Shown here one piece after another: positions 17,677-25,889 of a stretch of DNA of 64,000 nt. A model generated the notes under the pieces. That model was not told the origin of the DNA, ran no database searches, and saw only the letters and a program-made list of their open reading frames with translations. The translations under genes and the position numbers were made by a program. Each line of letters starts with the position of its first letter. Within the stretch, counting starts at the first letter, position 1. Source of the stretch: Bacteroidales bacterium (GTDB lineage: Bacteria > Bacteroidota > Bacteroidia > Bacteroidales > VadinHA17); NCBI GenBank assembly GCA_025454795.1, contig JALONT010000005.1:1-64000 (forward strand), read 5' to 3'.

Positions 17677-17705
17677 GTTTCAAGTTTCAAGTTTCAAGTT
17701 TTCAA
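17677..17705. repeat. Short tandem repeat, TTTCAAG
   Basis: Three to four copies of the 7-nt word TTTCAAG stand in the 90-bp spacer between the second YeeE/YedE gene and the rhodanese-like gene. This is another member of the intergenic word-repeat class of this window. Confidence 0.6.
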
Positions 17706-17751
17706 CCGAAAGGTCTGATATATACAGAGAGGATTCTGTTTTAACTATTGC

Positions 17752-18342
17752 TTAATACTCTTCTCTGGGAAATTTCTTTTCGGCGAGCTCTGCGACCCAG
17801 AACATAGCCAGAGCTACAAGTATTAGAAGCAGGGCAAAAAATCCGTCAGTTAATCCAAGAGATGCACTTATTTTTGGCGACCCCAGGAATCTTGCCATGT
17901 ACATTCCGTCCCACAAGTCGTACCCGATCCCGAATATGAACACTCCAAGGAAGAGCCCCACTACGAAAACGATCCCGTCAATTTTCCCAATCGATGCGCC
18001 GCAGAAGCTTGTTCCCGGGCAGTAACCTCCAATTATAAATCCTGCACCCATAATTATACCTCCTACTATTGCGGAGGTCAGATAGGTTGGATTCACATAA
18101 ATCAGGTCAAGGTCGACCCAACCGAAAAGGCTGAAGAAAAGAAGCCCCAGCATTGCTGTTATGGCAGCAGTGAAGAATACTTTCAGCACAACAGCATCGT
18201 ATCCGTAAAATATACCTGCCAGTTTTCTGCTTGAAGAGAATCCGCTATTTTCCAGGACAAATCCAAAACCGATTCCTATTATAAATGCAAGGAAGAGATT
18301 TGTATTCTCTGATATTATACCGTTTACTACTAATGGTCCCAT
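17752..18342 (-). CDS. YeeE/YedE family sulfur transporter (half 2)
   Basis: This 196-residue inner-membrane protein has about five hydrophobic segments. It carries the family signature GGYCPGTSFCGASIG near residue 108, where Cys residues line the conduit for thiosulfate or other reduced sulfur in characterised YeeE/TsuA proteins. Full-length family members are about twice this size, so this and the gene at 18476-19030 probably form one transporter from two chains. It lies inside the Psr-like operon, which suggests import of thiosulfate or export of sulfide or polysulfide. Confidence 0.82.
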   Translation of the reverse strand: MGPLVVNGIISENTNLFLAFIIGIGFGFVLENSGFSSSRKLAGIFYGYDAVVLKVFFTAAITAMLGLLFFSLFGWVDLDLIYVNPTYLTSAIVGGIIMGAGFIIGGYCPGTSFCGASIGKIDGIVFVVGLFLGVFIFGIGYDLWDGMYMARFLGSPKISASLGLTDGFFALLLILVALAMFWVAELAEKKFPREEY

Positions 18343-18376
18343 GTTATTTTGTCTTTATGTCTAAATGTTTGATTGT

Positions 18377-18432
18377 CTTGCAGTCTTGCAGTCTTGCAGT
18401 CTTGCAGTCTTGCAGTCTTGCAGTCTTGTGGT
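18377..18432. repeat. 8-bp tandem repeat CTTGCAGT, seven units
   Basis: Six perfect copies and one degenerate copy of CTTGCAGT lie between the two YeeE/YedE genes. The perfect array makes copy-number slippage likely. The rest of the spacer to 18475 continues with looser words (CATTACGCCG, CTATTGCACCG). Confidence 0.9.
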
Positions 18433-18475
18433 CTTTTTCCTTTGTGTCATTACGCCGCTTTGCTATTGCACCGCT

Positions 18476-19030
18476 TTATATCCAGTTCTTTCTGAAGAAG
18501 TAAGCCAGGACATATGCAGTTCCGAATATTGCAGCCATTGTAATGAATCCTCCAAGAGAGAGAACAGCCATCCCGCTTAACGCTGATCCGCTTGTACAAC
18601 CTCGGCCAAGCTGTGAGCCGAAACCGAACAGAAGTCCACCTGTGAGAGCCAGAATAAGCCTTCTTTTGGATGTGATCTTCGGGGAGTGTTCGACTTTAAA
18701 TTTCAGACGTCCGGCAACCGCACCCGAAACAAAACCGCCAACCAGTACTCCGAGCATTTCAAATACGAGCCAGGTTTTCATTGGATTACCTTCGTGTGAT
18801 TCACGGAATTCCTTGACAAAACCCGATTTTTCTGAAGCTGATGGTGCAATGGTATTCATAGTTGCAACTATCGTGCTTTTAATAGCTCCACTTGCTCCCA
18901 GCCCTCGTCCTGCAATAAAATTCGCAGAAAGAAGCACCAAACCAAGTAAAACCCCTCCAATATATGGATTAAGGTACTTTGTCTTTTTAATTTCTGTTGA
19001 TGTACTCATATTTCTATTCTGTTTATCCAT
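18476..19030 (-). CDS. YeeE/YedE family sulfur transporter (half 1)
   Basis: This 184-residue membrane protein carries the signature GSQLGRGCTSGSALSG near residue 143, with the conserved Cys of YeeE/YedE proteins. The N-terminal 20 residues are polar, and four or five membrane segments follow. It lies downstream of psrC-like and upstream of the second half, with a 133-bp spacer that contains the CTTGCAGT array. Split YeeE/YedE pairs with two unequal signatures are common in anaerobes. The transported form of sulfur is not known. Confidence 0.82.
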   Translation of the reverse strand: MDKQNRNMSTSTEIKKTKYLNPYIGGVLLGLVLLSANFIAGRGLGASGAIKSTIVATMNTIAPSASEKSGFVKEFRESHEGNPMKTWLVFEMLGVLVGGFVSGAVAGRLKFKVEHSPKITSKRRLILALTGGLLFGFGSQLGRGCTSGSALSGMAVLSLGGFITMAAIFGTAYVLAYFFRKNWI

Positions 19031-19128
19031 TTATTTTTTTTAATAATCATTTCCCCGGTTTGCGGTTTGCGGCGTGGGGCCTGCGGCATCAAAAAAGCCT
19101 GTCTAAGGTAGCCGGTCATCGGTCGCCT

Positions 19129-20070
19129 TTAGTATAACCACCTACTCATCTGTCCCGCATAGACTATAATAAAACGTAGCATGAAGCTGCCAAAAATAAC
19201 CAGCACTGCAGGTACAAGTGCAGGAACGTAAAATTTTCTAAGTTCCATTATCTCAAGAAGTGCCGGGATAAGCATACCCAGGAAGATCACAAATATCCAG
19301 AAGGTTGCTGTATATGGCCCTCCAAGGAATAAATTGGCCGCATCAATCTGAACCTGCGTGCTGGCTAAAAATCCCATGAACATATGTACAATCAGGAAAA
19401 GTTCTATTCCAATAATCACCAGATCGATCCTCGCAAATTGTTTTCGTTCTTCCTTATTTTTTGAAAGCAGGAGTGTTGCAGCGGCGCCGGCTGAAAGTCC
19501 GGATGCAAGGAAAAGAGGTCCAAGGATTGAAGTATTCCACAACGGCCTTGCATTGAATGCAGATAATAATATTCCGGTATAGATTCCAAGTATAATTCCA
19601 TAAATAAGCATTACCCAGGCAAGGGCTTTTTTGTATTTGTTGAAGAATTTTTCAAGTTCCTTAAGCCACCTGTATTTCCAGTCCCATCTTGGGAACAGAT
19701 CTCTCATATGCAAAGCACACCATATAAACGATACCGGGGTTATAACCATCAGGGCCCATGCTCCCCACGACATCGGTGATTGTAACCTGATGTTTGTATA
19801 GAGCTGCCAGAAAAAGAGTTTATGCCGCAGGTCGAAGAAAAGTGCAATCAACCCGAGAACCAGCAGTCCCGGTGCAAGAAAAGGAGTTATCCGGACAGCT
19901 GTTCTGTAATCCTTCTCCCTTCCTCTGATAAAATAGAGTGCTGCTATACAAAGAATTCCTGCTGCCATACCTCCAAGGAAAAGATAAAGAGGTATCTGCC
20001 AGTGCCATATGTGCAGATTCGGATCCACCATATGGTTCATCCTGCCGCTGACAATAAGTTCTTCTTTCAT
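19129..20070 (-). CDS. NrfD/PsrC-like quinone-interacting membrane subunit
   Basis: This 313-residue protein has about eight membrane helices. It opens with HIWHWQIPLYLFLGGMAAG, the helix-1 pattern of NrfD/PsrC proteins. These subunits anchor a molybdenum reductase to the periplasmic side of the membrane and exchange electrons with menaquinol without heme. It starts 21 bp after the PsrB-like gene and completes a PsrABC set. The direction of electron flow cannot be told from sequence. Confidence 0.86.
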   Translation of the reverse strand: MKEELIVSGRMNHMVDPNLHIWHWQIPLYLFLGGMAAGILCIAALYFIRGREKDYRTAVRITPFLAPGLLVLGLIALFFDLRHKLFFWQLYTNIRLQSPMSWGAWALMVITPVSFIWCALHMRDLFPRWDWKYRWLKELEKFFNKYKKALAWVMLIYGIILGIYTGILLSAFNARPLWNTSILGPLFLASGLSAGAAATLLLSKNKEERKQFARIDLVIIGIELFLIVHMFMGFLASTQVQIDAANLFLGGPYTATFWIFVIFLGMLIPALLEIMELRKFYVPALVPAVLVIFGSFMLRFIIVYAGQMSRWLY

Positions 20071-20091
20071 ATATGGTTGACAATTAATATA

Positions 20092-20625
20092 CTAAATCAT
20101 AAAATACAATTGAGGCTGTGTTCCTGCTTCCGGGATAAGGGTCTTATATTTCCTTTTCTTCAGAACAACCGAAACATTGCTGTTCGGATCATCCAGATCA
20201 CCGAAATAGAGACACCTGGTCGGGCATACTGCAACGCAAGCAGGCGACATTCCGTTCTTTACCCTGTTTTCGCAGAAGGTGCATTTATCTACATAACCGG
20301 CAGGGTGAGGATATCTTGCATCGTAAGGACAGGAAGCAATACAGGCTCCACAGCCGATGCATTTATTCCTGGTTACCAGGACTATTCCTCCGTCAACAAC
20401 ATGGCTTGCACCGGTAGGACAACAGCGCACGCATGGCGCATTCTTGCAATGATTGCAGCGTTCCGATCTTATCTCCATTTCAAGCTGAGGATATGTGCCA
20501 TCTGTAACCTCTACAATCCAATCACGGCAGAAACCTATCGGTATCTCGTTTTCAGTCTGGCAGGCTACAACACAATCGCTGCAACCAACACATTTTCTTG
20601 TATCTACGGCCATTGCGTATCTCAT
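20092..20625 (-). CDS. PsrB-like four-cluster ferredoxin subunit
   Basis: This 177-residue electron-transfer subunit has four [4Fe-4S] Cys sets: CVGCSDCVVAC (from residue 12), CNHCKNAPCVRCCP, CIGCGACIASCP, and CTFCENRVKNGMSPACVAVCP. It would carry electrons between the NrfD-like quinol oxidase and the molybdenum subunit. Its start overlaps the end of the psrA-like gene by 4 bp. It has no leader of its own, as expected if it is exported by hitch-hiking with the Tat-tagged catalytic subunit. Confidence 0.88.
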   Translation of the reverse strand: MRYAMAVDTRKCVGCSDCVVACQTENEIPIGFCRDWIVEVTDGTYPQLEMEIRSERCNHCKNAPCVRCCPTGASHVVDGGIVLVTRNKCIGCGACIASCPYDARYPHPAGYVDKCTFCENRVKNGMSPACVAVCPTRCLYFGDLDDPNSNVSVVLKKRKYKTLIPEAGTQPQLYFMI

Positions 20626-22859
20626 GATGCAACCTCCGTTTCTGATTTTTCTGTAATGAATGTCACAAAATTGCCTCTCATACCTGTTCCTCCCATAATT
20701 GGATCATTCAGGACTTTGGTAATTAGCTGGGTATCGCTGGCTCCTTTCCCGTAACAACGTTTCATCTGTTTCCGTGCATGTCCAAAGCCATGAACCATAT
20801 ATACTGAATCCCATCTGATTCTTTCTGTAACTCTGACTTTAACAGGGAATTCGGAAACTACCTCATCCTGGTTTCTAAGCCAGACCATCTGATCTGTTTT
20901 TATTCCCCATTCTTTAGCAACCTTCGGATTGATCCAGAGAGTGTTTTCATCCATCAGGTCGGTCAGGTTAGGATTATTTGAAGTGCGGCTGAAGGTATGC
21001 ATAGGAGCACGCCCGTAATTAAGCCTGTAATATCCTGGTGGTGGCTCTTCGTGTGCCACATATTTTGGAAGTGGATCAAATCCGTATTGCTCAAAATAAG
21101 TTGAATAGAGTTCAATTTTACCTGAATCTGTCGGGAATTCAATTATCTCATTATCTGTATAATAAAGATCGTCTAATTCACGGTCAAAGGTTTTTACACC
21201 AATCCGTTTCATCTCTTCAAGCGATGAACCTATTTTTTTCAGCTGCCAGTCAAGCTGATCTTCCAGCTTCTCATAGGGGAAATAATCTTCGAATCCGAGT
21301 TTCAGAGCAAGCTGCCTGGCGATCCAGTATCCTGGTTTTGTATTATTTAAAGGTTCGACTGCGGGCATTCTCAAAGCAATAGCCGGTTTCCTGTGGGGAG
21401 CTGCCCTCAATGCGTCAAACCTTTCAAGATATGTGCATTCCGGAAGAATAACGTCTGCCCAGCCTGTAATTTCCATTGGCATTGTATCTACTGCAACAAG
21501 AAGTTCCAGATTTTGGATTGCCTTGAGTGTATTAGTCTGATCAGGTATTGTAAGCATAAGGTTCGTACCATTTACAAACCACCCTTTGATCAGAAATCCG
21601 GGATTATTTTCCGGTATCGAAGCTTCAATGAGAGCATTGCTGACTGGAGAACTTGCAACCGGATATTTTCCGGGGAAAGCATCTGACCATGTTTTTGAAG
21701 GAATCTTGTAAAGTGGAAGGCTTACGGCAGGCAACTCGAATTTTGCCGGTCTGTAAAATCCTCCTCGACTACCCCATGATCCCAGGAGGGCATTTAAGAT
21801 TGCAATTGCTCTTACCCGCTGTGTATCATCACCATACCATGTTACATGACGGCCCGGATGAACGATAACTGCAGGAGATGCATCAGCCATCTCTTTTGCG
21901 GTTCTTCTTATAAGATCAGGTCTTATTGCAGTAATACCGTAAGCCCATTCAGGTGTAAAATCCTTAACATGAGCTTTAAGCTGATCAAAACCGGAACAGT
22001 ATTTTTCTACGTACTTTTTATCGTAATATTCATTGTAAATAATCTCATGCATCCATGCTAAAAGCAGTGCAATGTCAGTGGCAGGTTTTAAAGGAAGCCA
22101 GAATTTTGATTTGCCAGCGGCAGTTGAGAATCTGGGATCAACAGTAATTATTGTCGCACCTTTGTCTATTGCATCCGACATCTCCTGTACCTGTCCGTTA
22201 TGCATGTTTTCACCTAAGTGGGAGCCTATCAGGACAAGGCATTTTGTATCGCGTATATCGGTAATTTCAGGGGAATAAACCTCTTCCCCGAATGTTGCGA
22301 AGAAAGCTTCATCCCTTGGTCCGCGGCACTGTGCATATGATGGCTCAGCAATATTCTCTGAACCGAGAGCTTTGAACAGGGTTGAATAATAACTGCTTCC
22401 CGAACCATGTGTGAAAAGAGCCAGGCTTTCAGGTCCGTACTTTACAGAGATTTCTTTGATTTTTCCAGCCACAAGATCAAGCGCTTCATCCCATGATGCC
22501 TCACGAAAGACCTGCCTGCCTCGATCTTCAACTCTTATCAGCGGAGTTTTAAGCCGATCTTCATCATAATACATCCCAACACCTCCTGTGCCACGTGGAC
22601 AGAACCTTCCGCGGCAATGCTGATCCTCATCATTGCCGATGATCTTCCATATCTTACCTTCAGAAGTCTTATAAACCCAACCTGCACACTTCCAGAAACA
22701 GACTTCACAGTAAGTAGGTGTTCTTTTCAGGTCTACAATCAGTTTTTTAACCTCCTCCGGTGATGAAAGTGTTTTGAAAACTTTATATGTCCCGGCTCCT
22801 GCTGCCAGTACTCCGGCTCCGATGAATGATATTCTGATAAATTCCCGTCTGCTAGACAT
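20622..22859 (-). CDS. Molybdopterin oxidoreductase, polysulfide/thiosulfate reductase type (PsrA/PhsA-like)
   Basis: This 745-residue exported Mo-bis-MGD enzyme has a twin-arginine leader (SSRREFIRIS). A [4Fe-4S] site is formed by Cys51, Cys54, Cys58 and Cys82, and Cys178 in YAQCRGPRDEAF is the likely Mo ligand, as in the Psr/Phs group. The C-terminal MopB-binding domain includes YGRAPMHTFSRT. With psrB, psrC, two YeeE/YedE genes and mobA behind it in one operon, respiration of polysulfide, thiosulfate or another sulfur oxyanion is the best reading. Arsenate or tetrathionate reductase are alternatives within the same superfamily. Confidence 0.85.
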   Translation of the reverse strand: MSSRREFIRISFIGAGVLAAGAGTYKVFKTLSSPEEVKKLIVDLKRTPTYCEVCFWKCAGWVYKTSEGKIWKIIGNDEDQHCRGRFCPRGTGGVGMYYDEDRLKTPLIRVEDRGRQVFREASWDEALDLVAGKIKEISVKYGPESLALFTHGSGSSYYSTLFKALGSENIAEPSYAQCRGPRDEAFFATFGEEVYSPEITDIRDTKCLVLIGSHLGENMHNGQVQEMSDAIDKGATIITVDPRFSTAAGKSKFWLPLKPATDIALLLAWMHEIIYNEYYDKKYVEKYCSGFDQLKAHVKDFTPEWAYGITAIRPDLIRRTAKEMADASPAVIVHPGRHVTWYGDDTQRVRAIAILNALLGSWGSRGGFYRPAKFELPAVSLPLYKIPSKTWSDAFPGKYPVASSPVSNALIEASIPENNPGFLIKGWFVNGTNLMLTIPDQTNTLKAIQNLELLVAVDTMPMEITGWADVILPECTYLERFDALRAAPHRKPAIALRMPAVEPLNNTKPGYWIARQLALKLGFEDYFPYEKLEDQLDWQLKKIGSSLEEMKRIGVKTFDRELDDLYYTDNEIIEFPTDSGKIELYSTYFEQYGFDPLPKYVAHEEPPPGYYRLNYGRAPMHTFSRTSNNPNLTDLMDENTLWINPKVAKEWGIKTDQMVWLRNQDEVVSEFPVKVRVTERIRWDSVYMVHGFGHARKQMKRCYGKGASDTQLITKVLNDPIMGGTGMRGNFVTFITEKSETEVAS

Positions 22860-22881
22860 ACATTTAAGAATAATTAAGTAA

Positions 22882-22889
22882 CAAAATTA
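22882..22889 (-). promoter_or_regulatory. Candidate -7 box for the Psr-like operon
   Basis: The minus strand reads TAATTTTG (TANNTTTG), 23 bp before the psrA-like start. A TTTG element at -33 is not visible. The 244-bp divergent spacer to the aminotransferase gene is AT-rich and otherwise unremarkable. Confidence 0.35.
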
Positions 22890-23103
22890 GAAAAAAAAGA
22901 AGCCTGATTTATTCATATATATACATAATTATATTTATAAATTCCTCATTGATAAAATTTGTATTGTTAACAAATTAACAATCTGATAAATAAAAACTAT
23001 TTAGAATCTATATAAATTACTTCCAGTGCACTTCACTATCATTTGTTAAAAATTCAATTCTATTCAGTAATTTTATGCTTTCAAAAAATCTATAAGACTC
23101 TTT

Positions 23104-24609
23104 ATGCAGGATACAGAACAATATTTTAGCCGGTTCCGCAGGAACATTATTGGCATTGATGAGGCAATAGAGACCCCACTGGGGCTGAAAAAGCTTATTT
23201 ATGCCGATTGGGTTGCAAGCGGAAGACTCTATGGTCCGATAGAAAAAAGATTGACTGAAGATATAGGTCCGCTTGTAGGCAACACTCATTCGGAATCATC
23301 GACAACCGGTATAGCCATGTCTGCATCATATCACTATGCTCAGAAAGCAGTCAAAAAGCATGTGAATGCAAATGAAAACGATGTTCTGATCTTTACAGGG
23401 ACAGGCATGACCTCAGCTATTGCAAAACTTCAAAGGATTCTGGGACTTAAAGTTCCTGAACAGGCACTTAATTTCTGTTCATATACCACTGGTGAATATT
23501 CCAGTTGCAAAGATATCCCCAACAATAACAGACCTGTTGTTTTCCTTACACATACCGAACACCATTCAAATCATACATCATGGGTTGAAACATTAGCCGA
23601 TGTTGTTGTTCTTGAACCTTCAAAGGATCTTACAGTCGATCCTGCAGTGTTACGTGCTGAGATTGTCAAATACAAGGACCGCCCGCTTCTTATAGGATCC
23701 TTTTCTGCATGTTCTAATGTAACCGGTTATTTCCCGCCTTTTTATGAACTCGCTGAGATAATGCATGAACATAATGGGTTTTGCTTCGTAGATTTTGCAG
23801 CATCCGCTCCCTATGTCGACATAAATATGCATCCCGACAACGAAATGCAGCAACTTGACGCAATCTTCTTTTCACCGCACAAGTTTCTGGGAGGCCCTGG
23901 AAGTACAGGAGTGCTTATTTTCAATAAAAAACTTTATAAGAATATTATTCCTGACACTCCCGGAGGGGGTACCGTTAAGTGGACAAACAGATGGGGAGGA
24001 TACAGCTATATTTCTGATATTGAGGTAAAAGAAGACGGGGGAACACCCGGGTTCCTTCAGGGCATTAAAACAGCCCTGGCAATTACCCTTAAGGAACAAA
24101 TGGGAACTGAAATGATCCAGGCCAGGGAAAAGGAACTTACATTAATGGCCTTTAAAGAGTTGAAGAAGATTAATGGCCTTCATATTCTGGCTGAAAATAT
24201 AACCGAAAGGCTGGGGATATTTTCATTTTATGTTGATAATGTTCATCATAACCTTATCACCAAATTGCTTAACGACAGATTCGGGATTCAGGTAAGAGGG
24301 GGCTGCTCCTGCGCCGGCACTTATGGACACTTTCTTCTGAATGTCGATATTAAACATTCTAAAGAGATCACTGACAGAATTGAAGCCGGAGACCTTTCAC
24401 TAAAACCGGGATGGATAAGATTATCTCTTCATCCCACAATGACCGATGATGAACTTCATTTCATTATTGAATCTGTCAGGAAGACAGTTGAAAATGCAGA
24501 AGAATGGTCTGAGGATTACCTGTACAATAATCACACAAATGAGTTCTGTCATAAAACATATCCTGAAAAAGGGATCTCAGAATATGCAAGCTGGTTTGAA
24601 CTGGAATGA
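23104..24609 (+). CDS. Class V aminotransferase, cysteine-desulfurase-like
   Basis: This 501-residue PLP enzyme has the Schiff-base Lys260 in SPHKFLGG, the PLP-ring Asp230 in FVDFAA, and HTEHHSNHTSW near residue 150. A Cys-rich loop (RGGCSCAG, near residue 400) stands where SufS/NifS enzymes hold the persulfide-forming Cys. It is about 90 residues longer than SufS. It is transcribed divergently from the Psr-like operon, which suggests a link with sulfur handling. Family members include desulfurases, selenocysteine lyases and isopenicillin-N-epimerase-like proteins, so the exact reaction is open. Confidence 0.8.
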   Translation: MQDTEQYFSRFRRNIIGIDEAIETPLGLKKLIYADWVASGRLYGPIEKRLTEDIGPLVGNTHSESSTTGIAMSASYHYAQKAVKKHVNANENDVLIFTGTGMTSAIAKLQRILGLKVPEQALNFCSYTTGEYSSCKDIPNNNRPVVFLTHTEHHSNHTSWVETLADVVVLEPSKDLTVDPAVLRAEIVKYKDRPLLIGSFSACSNVTGYFPPFYELAEIMHEHNGFCFVDFAASAPYVDINMHPDNEMQQLDAIFFSPHKFLGGPGSTGVLIFNKKLYKNIIPDTPGGGTVKWTNRWGGYSYISDIEVKEDGGTPGFLQGIKTALAITLKEQMGTEMIQAREKELTLMAFKELKKINGLHILAENITERLGIFSFYVDNVHHNLITKLLNDRFGIQVRGGCSCAGTYGHFLLNVDIKHSKEITDRIEAGDLSLKPGWIRLSLHPTMTDDELHFIIESVRKTVENAEEWSEDYLYNNHTNEFCHKTYPEKGISEYASWFELE

Positions 24610-24610
24610 A

Positions 24611-24814
24611 TTATTCCTTCTTCCTCGTATTAATCTTAAAAGGAAGATAAAGAGGACAAACACTGAAGAAACTTGTGACTGCAAAAATTATACCCAGAGC
24701 CAGCAATATGTAGGCCAGAGTACCTGTAATCACATTTGTAAGAGTCAATAATAATATAACACCCGCCAGAACTAGTCTGATGGTCCTGTCAAGATTTCCC
24801 ATGTTCTTTTTCAT
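24611..24814 (-). CDS. Small DUF2892 (YgaP-type) membrane protein
   Basis: This 67-residue protein opens with MKKNMGNLDRTIRLVLAG, the signature start of DUF2892 proteins, and has two membrane segments. The same domain forms the membrane part of the rhodanese YgaP. It converges with the aminotransferase gene, 1 bp apart. Members often lie near sulfur-transfer genes; their role is not known. Confidence 0.75.
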   Translation of the reverse strand: MKKNMGNLDRTIRLVLAGVILLLTLTNVITGTLAYILLALGIIFAVTSFFSVCPLYLPFKINTRKKE

Positions 24815-24880
24815 AACTCCCTGATTTAATTATCAATATTCCTTTACTGCTATTATTTATACTCCTTAATGACTTTATAC

Positions 24881-24910
24881 CTTTATGTCCTTGCGTCCTT
24901 GCGTCCTTTT
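24881..24910. repeat. Degenerate word repeat, CTTGCGTC
   Basis: The words CTTTATGTC, CTTGCGTC and CTTGCGTC follow each other in the spacer between the DUF2892 and CHAD genes. The same style of repeat occurs at a dozen other spacers here. Confidence 0.55.
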
Positions 24911-24915
24911 TATTA

Positions 24916-25794
24916 TCATATCATTAAAATCCTGAAACCCAGTACATTTACAAGTTTTTGTCCCGGGCAGAATACCTTATATGCCACCGACCACACTTTT
25001 GAAAGATATCTGTCCTGCTCTTCACGGATAATAATAATAAGTTCATCCAGGGCAGGGGAATTTCCAGAAACGGAATACTTATAACCAATGGTATTTACAA
25101 GCTGAGCGAGATCATTGTATTTACCAAGGCTTTGTGTCAGGGTATCAAGCTTTTTCTCAAGAGCTTTGACAATGGTTGGATTAAGAGGTCGAAAAAACCA
25201 TAGCTGGTAAAGAAAATCCTTTGCTCTTTTACGGAACAAATGGAGATTGGCGGGCTTAGGATTATTCCTGCAAACAAGGTATTTTTCAACAACGTTATTA
25301 TATGTATTGTCAAGCATTCTGATCAGTACCTTCGGATCGAAATTATCCATACTCTGAAATCTCAGTCTGTAGCCAGCTTTATTAAGGAGTTCGTTAATAT
25401 TCTCAAGATCATTCATTATGCCGGCCTGATCCCCCTCTGTAAGGTCAGGTTTCTTCATCAGAGCTTCAAGCTTTTCATCGTCTGCCATGGAAAATAATTT
25501 TGCATGATTCTTCTTCAGTTCTTTAAGAGTTTTCCTGTGCACCGATGTTTCTCTCCATGAAGCCATTATCCTGCCCACCTCCCTGAATGTGTAATAGTCG
25601 CGTGTATAACCTTCGGCATCAACCTGGCTTTCAACAAGCTTCATCACTGATCGCGATTTCTTCATCAGTACCCTTATATCATGGACAACTTTCTCATCCG
25701 GAAAAGGGGAGAGCTTCAGCATAATCTGTGACTCCCTGATATAACCCGAAAGTGCAGGCTTAATGTCCCTAAGTTTCACAAAATCAAGTTCCAT
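24916..25794 (-). CDS. CHAD domain protein
   Basis: This 292-residue helical protein has the CHAD pattern: VVHDIRVLMKKSRSVMKL near residue 35 (conserved His and Lys/Arg) and HLFRKRAKDFLYQLWFF near residue 205. CHAD domains bind polyphosphate through their basic face. The gene is divergent from the PFK-SixA-PPK1 operon with 95 bp between them, which fits a polyphosphate role. No catalytic triphosphate tunnel (CYTH) domain is fused to it. Confidence 0.82.
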   Translation of the reverse strand: MELDFVKLRDIKPALSGYIRESQIMLKLSPFPDEKVVHDIRVLMKKSRSVMKLVESQVDAEGYTRDYYTFREVGRIMASWRETSVHRKTLKELKKNHAKLFSMADDEKLEALMKKPDLTEGDQAGIMNDLENINELLNKAGYRLRFQSMDNFDPKVLIRMLDNTYNNVVEKYLVCRNNPKPANLHLFRKRAKDFLYQLWFFRPLNPTIVKALEKKLDTLTQSLGKYNDLAQLVNTIGYKYSVSGNSPALDELIIIIREEQDRYLSKVWSVAYKVFCPGQKLVNVLGFRILMI

Positions 25795-25853
25795 AGACTA
25801 ATGAGCTAAGTCTGATAAAATTACAATTATTTTCTTTATCCCCCTGAAAAAAC

Positions 25854-25861
25854 TAAATTTG
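25854..25861 (+). promoter_or_regulatory. Candidate -7 box for the pfk-sixA-ppk1 operon
   Basis: TAAATTTG matches TANNTTTG and lies 29 bp before the ATG at 25890. About 20 bp upstream a TTTTC stretch could serve as a weak -33 element. Confidence 0.45.
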
Positions 25862-25889
25862 CTTATATCTAATAGGCTAATTCTTGAAT

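Noticed and set aside
18377-18432. CRISPR-like array
   Set aside because: The unit is 8 bp with no spacers and no cas genes, so it is a simple tandem repeat.
18543-19043. Plus-strand 166-codon frame opposite a YeeE/YedE gene
   Set aside because: Pro/Ser-rich antisense shadow of a membrane-protein gene.
19822-20754. Long plus-strand open frame of 310 codons opposite the psrC- and psrB-like genes
   Set aside because: It lies antisense to two well-supported genes, its Cys/Ser/Arg-rich product has no family look, and the minus-strand frames carry clear motifs.
22910-23016. Riboswitch or leader RNA between the Psr-like operon and the aminotransferase gene
   Set aside because: The spacer is AT-rich with no stable conserved-looking stem.
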